From: Alphaproteobacteria bacterium
Lineage (GTDB): Bacteria > Pseudomonadota > Alphaproteobacteria > DSM-16000 > Inquilinaceae
Length of the DNA: 64,000 nt
Reading direction: 5' to 3'
NCBI GenBank assembly: GCA_028277405.1
Contig: JANQGH010000020.1
Span: 1 to 64,000 of the forward strand
The notes under the pieces were generated by a model, which saw only the letters and a program-made list of their open reading frames with translations, made no database searches and was not told where the DNA came from. Position numbers and translations under genes: made by a program. This document shows, one piece after another, positions 24,622 through 33,500 of the stretch (position 1 is the stretch's first letter; each line of letters begins with the position of its first letter).

Positions 24622-26178
24622 ATGGATCCGATCCTGATTGGCGAGATCCTCGCCGGCCTGATGTTCCTGGGTACGATTTTCGCGGTTCTGATCGGCTATC
24701 CGGTCGCCTTCACCCTCGCCGGAACGTCCCTGATCTTCGCCACCCTGGGCTATTTGCTCGGGGTCTTCGACTTCACGCGCTTCAACGCCATCGGCTCGCG
24801 CTATTTCGGCACCATGACCACCGAGGTCCTGGTCGCCGTGCCGCTGTTCGTCTTCATGGGCGTGATGCTGGAACGCTCGAAGATCGCCGAGGCTCTGCTG
24901 GAAACCATGGGCCAGCTTTTCGGCAGCCTGCGCGGCGGGTTGGGCATCTCCGTCGTCATCGTCGGCACCTTGCTGGCGGCCTCCACCGGCATCGTCGGCG
25001 CCACGGTGGTGACCATGGGCCTGCTAAGCCTGCCGGCGATGATGCGCGCGGGCTACGACCCCAAGCTGGCCTCCGGCGTGATCTGCGCCTCCGGCACCTT
25101 GGGCCAGATCATCCCGCCCTCGACCGTGCTGATCTTCATGGGCGACATCTTGCAGGGCGCCAACCAGGTCGCCCAGCAGGCCTTGGGCAATTTCGCGCCC
25201 GAGCCGCTGTCCGTGGGCCAGCTTTTCGCCGGCGCCATGCTGCCGGGGTTGATGCTGGTCCTGCTCTATGTCGGCTGGGTCGTGTTCAAGTCGATCACGC
25301 GGCCGGAATCCTGTCCCGCACTCGAGATGACCGCCGAGGAGAGGGACGGGCTGGCCGGCCGGGTGCTGATCGCCGTCATCCCGCCCATGCTGCTGATCAT
25401 CGCGGTCTTGGGCTCGATCCTGGCGGGCATCGCGACGCCGACCGAATCCGCCTCCGTGGGCGCGGTCGGCGCCACCCTGCTGGCGATGGCCCGGCGCCAG
25501 TTCAGCTTGCGCATCCTGAACCAGGTGATGCAGTCGACCTTGAAGATCAGTTCGATGATCTTCGTGATCCTGCTCGGTGCTTCGGTCTTCGCGCTCGTAT
25601 TCCGGGGGCTGCATGGCGAGGCGGTGGTGTTCCAGGTGCTGTCGGCCATGCCGGGCGGCCAGCTCGGCGCCGTGATCGCCGTCATGGGCCTGATGTTCTT
25701 CCTCGGCTTTTTCCTCGACACGTTCGAGATCATCTTCATCGTCGTGCCGATCACGGCGCCGGTGTTGATCCAGCTCGGCGTCGACCCGATCTGGCTGGGC
25801 GTCATCATCGGCGTGAACCTGCAGACGAGCTTCCTGACCCCGCCCTTCGGTTTCGCCCTGTTCTATCTGCGCGGCGTGGCGCAAAAGTTGGTCACGACCG
25901 CCCAGATCTATCGCGGCGTCATTCCCTTCGTCGGCCTTCAGATCGGCGCCATGGCGATCCTCTACATCGCGCCCCAGATCGCGACCTGGCTGCCGGACGT
26001 CATCTTCTCCCAGGATCTAAGCGCCGTCGACCGGCCGAGCCTTGACGAAATGCTGGATTCGGGCGGCGGTGCCGGCGAGGGCGGTTTCGACGACCTGTTC
26101 GGTCCATCCGACGGCGGGGCAGGGGGCAGTGACGGCGATACCGGCGGCGGCAACGGCCTCGACAATCTGTTCGATTAG
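24622..26178 (+). CDS. dctM: TRAP transporter large permease (DctM) with Gly/Asp-rich tail
   Basis: The 518-residue protein has twelve or so membrane segments and is the channel subunit that couples Na+ to uptake of an organic acid. Family blocks include VAVPLFVFMGVMLERSKIAE, GIVGATVVTMGLLSLPAMM, ICASGTLGQIIPPSTVLIFM and NLQTSFLTPPFGFALFYLRG. After the last membrane helix an unusual tail of about 60 residues carries acidic-aromatic motifs in Gly-rich linkers (GEGGFDDLFGPSDGG ... GNGLDNLFD). Ordinary DctM proteins end soon after the last helix, so the tail may be a docking or disordered segment. Confidence 0.9.
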   Translation: MDPILIGEILAGLMFLGTIFAVLIGYPVAFTLAGTSLIFATLGYLLGVFDFTRFNAIGSRYFGTMTTEVLVAVPLFVFMGVMLERSKIAEALLETMGQLFGSLRGGLGISVVIVGTLLAASTGIVGATVVTMGLLSLPAMMRAGYDPKLASGVICASGTLGQIIPPSTVLIFMGDILQGANQVAQQALGNFAPEPLSVGQLFAGAMLPGLMLVLLYVGWVVFKSITRPESCPALEMTAEERDGLAGRVLIAVIPPMLLIIAVLGSILAGIATPTESASVGAVGATLLAMARRQFSLRILNQVMQSTLKISSMIFVILLGASVFALVFRGLHGEAVVFQVLSAMPGGQLGAVIAVMGLMFFLGFFLDTFEIIFIVVPITAPVLIQLGVDPIWLGVIIGVNLQTSFLTPPFGFALFYLRGVAQKLVTTAQIYRGVIPFVGLQIGAMAILYIAPQIATWLPDVIFSQDLSAVDRPSLDEMLDSGGGAGEGGFDDLFGPSDGGAGGSDGDTGGGNGLDNLFD

Positions 26179-26278
26179 CGGCCGACCTCGCCTCGTCCGG
26201 TCCGGCCCTACGCCGCCCAGCCGGAAGCCAAGACGCCCTGTCTGAAAACGACGCCGCTTACGCCACGCGGCCCCAACC

Positions 26279-27286
26279 CTAGGCCCGGCCGTTCAGCGCA
26301 CCGCCCCACTGCATCAGCACGCTGCCGTAGGTATAGCCGGCGCCGAAGCTGGTCAGGATCAGCTTGTCGCCGTCCTTCACCCGGCCGGCCTGACGGGCCT
26401 GGTGCAGGGCGCTGGGGATGGTGGCCGAGGTCGTGTTGCCGTGATTTTCGATGTTGATGGCCACGCGTTCCAGGGGGATCTGCAGGCGCTGGGCGGCGCC
26501 GTTGATGATGCGCACATTGGCCTGATGGGGCACCACGAGGTCGATATCCTCCGGCGTCAGGTCATTGCGGTTCAAGACCGCGCGGCAGGCATCGGCCATG
26601 CCCTCGATGGCGTGCTTGAAGACCTCGCCGCCATTTTGGTGCACATAATGCTGACGGGCTGCGACGGTCGCCGCGCTGGTCGGCAGCTTCGAGCCGCCGG
26701 CGGGCATGATCAGATCGTCACCGCCCTGGCCATTGATTCGGTGATAACTGTCCAGCACGCCGTAGCCCGGCTCCACCCGGCCGAGGATCGCCACGCCGGC
26801 GCCGTCGCCGAACAGCACGCAGGTCGCCCGGTCGGTCTTGTCGATGATCGTCGACATGACATCGACGCCGACGACCGCGACATAGCGCATCGCCGGGTCG
26901 GACATCAGGCCGGCACCGACCGTGACGCCATAGATGAAGCCCGAACACGCCGCTGACAGGTCGAAGCCGTAACAGTTCGCCGCGCCGATCTTCTGCTGAA
27001 TACGGCAGGCGGTGGCCGGGAACATGGTGTCCGGCGTCACGGTGGTGACGATGATGGCGTCCAGATCGTCCGGCGTCAGCCCGGCCTCGTCCAAGGCCGC
27101 CATTAAGGCCGGCACGGCGAGATCGGACGCGCCCGTGCCTTCCTCGACCCAATAGCGCTGGCGGATACCGGTGCGCTGGACAATCCAGTCGTCGGTCGTG
27201 TCGACGATGGCCTCCAGGTCGTGATTGGTCACCAGGCGCTCGCCGAAATTCTGGCCGGTGGCGAGGATGCCGACGGGTACGGTCAT
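26279..27286 (-). CDS. fabH: 3-oxoacyl-ACP synthase III (FabH)
   Basis: The 335-residue ketoacyl synthase III condenses acyl-CoA with malonyl-ACP to start fatty acid synthesis. The nucleophile is C114 in DLSAACSGFIYG; the catalytic His is in VVPHQANVRIING and the Asn in ENHGNTTSATIPSAL. N-terminal TDDWIVQRTGIRQRYW matches the family. It is a stand-alone gene, not next to plsX, acpP or ihf as in many alphaproteobacterial chromosomes, so it might be a second copy with its own acyl preference. It converges with dctM and is separated by about 100 bases from each side's transcript. Confidence 0.9.
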   Translation of the reverse strand: MTVPVGILATGQNFGERLVTNHDLEAIVDTTDDWIVQRTGIRQRYWVEEGTGASDLAVPALMAALDEAGLTPDDLDAIIVTTVTPDTMFPATACRIQQKIGAANCYGFDLSAACSGFIYGVTVGAGLMSDPAMRYVAVVGVDVMSTIIDKTDRATCVLFGDGAGVAILGRVEPGYGVLDSYHRINGQGGDDLIMPAGGSKLPTSAATVAARQHYVHQNGGEVFKHAIEGMADACRAVLNRNDLTPEDIDLVVPHQANVRIINGAAQRLQIPLERVAINIENHGNTTSATIPSALHQARQAGRVKDGDKLILTSFGAGYTYGSVLMQWGGALNGRA

Positions 27287-27494
27287 GGAAGCGCAGGCCG
27301 TTCGTTGTTACGGATGTCCGTCGTGTGTGGCATGGCAGGTCATTGGTTGAGAAGCGGGTAGGGCGGTCGCATCCACAGGCGACGATACGACCCTGATCTT
27401 AACTTAGCCCATCCGTAAACAGAATTGCCTCATTTTTAAGGCGAATGCCAGGGTCGCCCGCCGCGCAGGTCCGAAAACTGGTCAGCGCGGGGTC

Positions 27495-27526
27495 AAAAGA
27501 AAAGGGCCCGCCGAGGAGGCGGGCCC
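27495..27526 (-). terminator. Intrinsic terminator of the giant surface-protein gene
   Basis: On the minus strand a perfect 9-bp stem (GGGCCCGCC/GGCGGGCCC, 27504-27512 with 27518-27526) and a 5-base loop are followed by TTTTCTTTTG. It lies 26 bases beyond the stop of the giant gene, and is a textbook Rho-independent terminator. Confidence 0.9.
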
Positions 27527-27552
27527 AGTTGTGTCGAGTTCTGGCGTTTGGC

Positions 27553-30500
27553 TTACGGGAGGTTGTCGAAGCCGGAGCCTCCGGCCGTCGCCCCTTCGCC
27601 ATCTGCACCGGCTGAGCCCGTGTCACCGGTCGCGCCGTCGCCGCCATCGACGCCGTTACCGCCGGCCGCGCCTGGCGAGCCCTGGGCGCCCGGCGGGTTG
27701 GGTAGGGCCGGTTGCCCGGCCTGCCCATTCGGGAAGCCGCCGGCGCCAACGCCACCCGGTCCGGCACCGGCACCACCGTCAACCGGTGTCGAGCCGCCGC
27801 CGCCGAAGGCCGTGCCGCCGGAGCCACCGACCGCGACACCCTCGCCGCCGGAACCGCCGGTGAACGCCGCTGCCGTCGCCTCGGCATCGATATCGGCACC
27901 GCCGAAGTTGCCGCCGCCATCGGTGATGATGCCGGCCGACTGTTCGAAGATGCCGAACGCGTTGGCCTCGGAGTTGGCAACCCCGGATGCGCCGCCGGTA
28001 CCCCCGCTGGAGGAAGCACCGCCTTCGCCACCGTCGTCGCCAGCGCCGCCATTGGCGCCCGCACCGCCGTTGCCGCCTGCGCCGCCGGCGCCGGCGTTGC
28101 CGCCGTCCGCGCCGTCACTGTTGCCACCGGAGACGTTGCCCGGCAGTCCGTTGACGCCGTCGGTGCCGGACGCACCACCGGCCACGTCATAGGGCTGGAA
28201 GCCGCCAAGGACACCTTCGCCGCCTTGGCCTTCCGTGCCGGCGGCGGCCGTGCCACCGGAGTCGCCACCCACGCCGCCTTCGCCGCTATTGCCGCCCTCG
28301 CCGGTCTGGGACAGGCCGCCGCCGGTGCCGCCGGCACCGCCGCCGCCACCTTCGCCGCCCGTGGCGCCGCTCGGACCAGGTGCACCCGAGTCACCACCCT
28401 CACCAGCGATGGCTTCGACAGTGCCGGTACCGACGTCGTCGTTGATGGTCTCGGTGGCCGTACCGCCCGTGCCCGGCGAGCCCGTGGCACCGGTGGCTCC
28501 CGACGCGCCCGGTGACCCGCCACCGCCGGCGCCGCCATCGGCAGCGGTGGAGCCGTCGCCGCCGTCCACGCCGTCGGTGATCGTATCCGCGCCGTCAGCG
28601 CCGGTGTCACCCGGCCCGGCAGTATCGCCATCGCCGCCACCGCCGGCGCCACGGAACAGAATTCGATCACTGTCCCCTGTGCCGCTGTCGCCGCCCAGGC
28701 CGGCCATGCCGCCGAGCCCGGCCGAACCGCCGAGCGCGCCGTCACCGCCGTCACCGCCGGTTCCGCCGGACGCACCATCGCCGCCTTCGCCGGCCTGACC
28801 GGCTGTGCCGCCATAGGCCATACCGCCGGAACCGCCCTCGGCCCCGAGACCGCCGTCGCCGCCAACACCGGCCACGACCACGGACTCAGCCTCCATGTCG
28901 AAGAACTCGCTGTTGGACACTTCGACATCGGACGTTCCGGTCAGGGCCACAACGCCGCCGGCAATCGCCTGGCCGTCGGCGGACCCGCCGGCGCCGCCGG
29001 CACCGGCCGTGCCCGCATCGCCGCCATCGCCCGCGCGACCACCTTCACCGCCGCCACCGGCGCCGCCGCCGTCACCGCCGCGGCCGCCGTCACCGGCAAC
29101 CGCGCCGTTGCCGGCACGACCGGCGCTGGAGCCGTTGCCACCGGTGCCGCCATTGGCGCCGTCGCCGGCGTCGCCACCGTCGCCGCCGATGCCTGCCGCG
29201 CCGCCAAGCGCCGCATCGCCACCGTTGCCGCCATTGCCGCCAGCCCCGGCCGTGCCGCCATTGCCGCCATTGCCGGCATTGCCGCCGTCGCCGCCGTTAC
29301 CGGCTGCGGCACCCAGACCGCCCCGGCCGCCGTCACCGGCGTCACCGCCGGTACCGCCGTTGCCGCCATTGCCGCCCGTGCCGCCGCTGCCGCCTTGGGC
29401 GAAGGCACCGCCGGCGCCAACAAACGGGCCGACGGTGGCCGTTGCGCCGCCGCCGTCACCACCGTTGCCGGCCGCGCCACCGGCGCCACCGGAGCCGCCG
29501 ACACCGCCGGAACCGCCGGAACCGCCGGCGCCGGCGTTACCACCGGTGCCGCCATTGCCCGCGGTCGCACCGGCATCGCCGCCATTGCCGGCATTGCCGC
29601 TGGCGGCGGCATTGCCGCCCGATCCGCCGGCCCCGGCCGCACCGTGGCCGCCATTGCCGCCGGCCGTGCCGCCGTCGCCGCCGTTACCGCCGGCGCCACC
29701 CATGCCACCGCTGGCCCCGGCACCGGCATCGCCGCCCAGGCCGCCATTGCCGCCGATCCCGGCATCGCCGCCGTCACCGCCATTGCCGCCGGTACCGCCG
29801 AAGGCATTGCCGCCGAAGCTGCCGTTGCCGGCATTGCCGCCGTTACCGCCGTCGCGGCCAACCACCTCTGTATAGGCGCCGACATCGAAGACAGCGATCT
29901 GATCGACTTCGACGTCGCTGGAGCCGCCGGTGACCAGAACGCCGGCCGCGATGCTGCTGCCCGTTGCCGAGCCGCCGTCGCCGCCATTGCCGCCGTCACC
30001 GCCCGTGCCGCCGTTACCGCCGTCACCGCCGGCGCCACCCTGGCCACCCAGGCCGCCAACGCCACCGGCGCCGCCGTCGCCGCCGAGACCACCGGCGCCG
30101 GCATTGCCTGCCGACCCGGCGTCACCGCCGGCGCCGCCACGGCCGCCGTCACCGGCCGTGCCACCGGCGCCGCCGCCACCACCGGCGCCACCGACACCGG
30201 CATCGCCGCCGCGGCCACCATTGCCGCCTTCGCCGCCATCGGCCCCTTCACCGCCATTGCCGCCGTCGCCGCCAAAGCCGCCGTCGCCGCCCTGGCCGCC
30301 TTCGCCGCCTTGGCCGCCGACGCCGCCCTGGCCGCCTTCGCCGCCTTGACCACCATTGCCGCCAACGCCGCCATTGGCGGGCAAGACAAGCGGAACCGTC
30401 GTCTCTTCGCCGATGTCAACATCACCGATGCCACCGGCGCCGGCTCCACCTGCGACCACACTGGTTCCGACGCTATCTGCAGCAACAGTGGCCTCAGCAT

Positions 30501-33500
30501 CGCCACCATCGCCGCCATCGCCGCCGGCGCCACCCGTGCCGCCGGAGCCGCCGGCACCGCCGGTGCCGCCAGTGCCGCCGACACCGCCGGCTCCGCCAGT
30601 GCCGCCATCGGCTCCGATACCGCCGTTGCCGCCGTCGCCGGCATTGCCGCCGATGCCGCCATTGCCACCGGACCCACCGGTACCGGCATTGCCGCCGGTG
30701 CCGCCAGTGCCGCCGTCACCGGCATTGCCGCCGTCACCGCCGGCCCCGCCAACAGCGCCGGCGCCGGCCGCGCCGCCGTTACCGCCATCGCCACCGATGC
30801 CGCCGATGCCGCCATTGCCGCCGGCACCGCCGTTACCGGCGGCACCGCCATAGGCGGCGCCGCCATTGCCGGCGTCACCGGCGTCGCCGGCGTCCCTGCC
30901 AAGGCCGGCGATCGCCAAGCTCTCGGCCACGATGCCGGACATCTCGCCACCGACAATTTCGACATCGAACGTGCCGGCATCGATGGACATGCCGGCCGCG
31001 GTCGCGCTTGCCGAGGCATCGCCGCCGGCACCACCGTCGCCACCGTCGCCGCCGTCGCCACCGGCACCGCCAAAGCCGCCGCGGCCGCCGACACCGCCGG
31101 CGCCACCGACACCGCCGACACCGCCGTCTTCGGCGTTGCCGCCATCGCCTCCGTCAGCGCCATCGCCGCCATTGCCACCGGCACCGCCAGCGCCGCCGTT
31201 ACCTGCGGCACCGCCATCCTCGCCGGCGCCACCGGCACCGCCGGCACCGCCGGCGCTGGCATCGCCGCCGTCGCCGCCGTTTCCGCCGTCACTGGCGTCA
31301 CCGCCATTGCCGCCATTGCCGCCGTCGGCGCCTCTGCCGCCATCGCCGCCTTCACCGCCTCGGCCGCCGTTGCCGCCCGGCCCGCCATTGCCGCCGGTTC
31401 CTAGGGCATCGCCGCCGTCGCCGCCCTGGCCACCGAGCGCGACCGCGCCGCCAGCAAGCAGGAAACCAGGTCCGACGTTCGCCGTTGCGGTTCCGCCGTC
31501 ACCGCCGGCGCCGCCGGAGCCGCCGGCGCCACCGGCACCGCCGTCACCGCCGGTGCTGCCGACGCCGCCCATGCCGCCTTCGCCGCCCTGGCCACCGATT
31601 TGACCATCGGCCCCCGTGCCGCCACTGCCGCCGTCGCCACCGGCACCGCCAGCGCCGCCGACACCGCCCGTGCCGCCTTGGCCGCCGTCGCCGCCGGTGC
31701 CACCGTCGCCGGCATTGCCGCCGTCGCCGCCGGCCTGGCCGGTGGCGCCGATGCCACCGCTGCCGCCATTGCCGCCGTCGCCGCCGGCGCCGCCGACGCC
31801 GCCGCTGCCGCCTTCACCGGCCAACTCGCCGGCCGCGCCGCCAAAGGCATCGCCGCCATTACCGCCCTGGCCACCGAAGTTGCCGAGCCCGGCGTCGCCG
31901 CCATAGGCCGCGGCTACGGCGCGCACATTCTCAACGACCAGATCGGTCGCTTCGATGTTGTTCGACATCGCGACGTGGACGCCATAGGCCTCCGCGGTGG
32001 CGGTGGCCAGGCCACCGTCGCCGCCGCCGCTGCCGTCACCGCCGCTGCTGGCGTCGCCACCGACGCCGCCTTCGCCGCCGTTACCGGAGATACCGCCGGC
32101 GCCGCCAGTGCTGCCGGCCGTGCCCGTGCCGCCGGGATCACCCGCGACGCCCGGGCCACCGGGCGTGCCAGCGGTGCCGCCGGCGCCGTCCGTGCCGGCC
32201 GTGGCACCGGAACCTGGCGCACCAGCGCTGCCGTCGGCCACTTCTGGGCCATCATCGCCGGGAGGCCCGTTGTCCACAGGCATACCGTTTGAACCATCGC
32301 TGCCGTTGTCAGGATCCGGCGAGTTGCCGTTCGTCGCCTTGGTCGGCACGTCATTGGGGGGGACGCTATTGCCTGGCCCACCATTGTCGCCGTCGCCTTC
32401 GACGTTATCGCCGTCGCTGCCGTTACCAGGGAACAGGTCGAGATCCAAACCAGATTCACCGGACACAGAGGCCGAGCCGTCGTTGCCGTCGTCGCCATCC
32501 TCGCCGAACTCACCGGCGGTGCCGTCACCGCCGATCATCCCGGTTCCGCCGAAGCCGGTCTGACCAGTTCTGCCTTGGCCGCCTTCCGCACCGGGGTCAC
32601 CGGCCACGCCGGGGTCGCCATCTTCGCCCTCGTCGCCGTCCAGGACAGCACCGCCTTGCCCGTCGATACCGTCCGCGCCCGCGCTGCCACCGCCGCCGGA
32701 GCCGCCGTCGCCCGCCGTCAGGCCGTTCTTGGCGTCGGGTACAGCTTCACCGCCGGTCGCACCGCTGGCACCGTCTGCGCGATCGTCGCCATCGGCACCG
32801 GCCGAACCGCCTTCGCCGGCCTTACCGTCGAAACCGGCGCCACCGATGGCGGAGCCGCCGTCCGCGCCATTGCCGCCGAAGCCGCCTTCGCCGCCAGTGC
32901 CGCCCCAGGCAAAGGCGCCGGCCTTAATGTCATGGACGTAGACGTCGTCCAGGAAGATCTGCTCCGCCCCGACGATCTTGATGCCGGCCGCGTAGGCATC
33001 GGCGATGGCCTCTTCACCGTTGAACGCAATGCCGCCGCCCGTGGGTCCCGTGGCAGGACCGCCGTCGCCGCCGGCGTCGCCGTTTTCGCCGAAGACTTCA
33101 CCGTCGTCGCCATCCGCGGCCGTTCCTCCGGTGCCACCGGTTCCGTTGTTGGCGCTGTCCCCGTCGAACCCTTCAACCTCGTCAACGTCAGCCATGTAGC
33201 TGACCTCGATGCCTTCGAAGCGGTTGTTGAAGGTGCCTTCAGGTACCAGAATGCCGATCTGGCCCAGGGTTACGCCGACGCCGATGATCTCGACGTCGTC
33301 ATCTGTCGTGATCAGCGTGTTGCCGCCGACCGGAATGAAATCCCAGGGCTCGATCTCTTCTGGGCCCTCGATTTCCTCAAGCGCAGCAACTTCGACGAGA
33401 CCGTTGTCATCGCCATTGTCCTCGACCACCTCGATAGCCGGGCCGTTGATCGTCGCGCGGCCATCGATGCCGTTGGAGATCACACTTGGGTCGTCGGTCG

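Noticed and set aside
28941..31388. Long minus-strand Ala/Met/Val-rich frame inside the giant gene
   Set aside because: It is a shifted frame of the same repeats with monotonous Ala-rich composition and no start signal.
28895..32927. Very long plus-strand frames opposite the giant gene, rich in Pro-Ser or Arg-His, one of nearly 1000 residues
   Set aside because: They are the complement of GGX-coding repeats: GGN/GGC codons read backwards give CCN/GCC and CGN. They have no ribosome sites or family resemblance, and the opposite strand has signal peptide, barrel, promoter and terminator.
27553..33160. CRISPR array or tandem DNA satellite suggested by the dense GCC/CCG repeats
   Set aside because: The period is codon-based (9-base GGX GGX GGX), the reading frame is open throughout, and no equal-length spacers exist.
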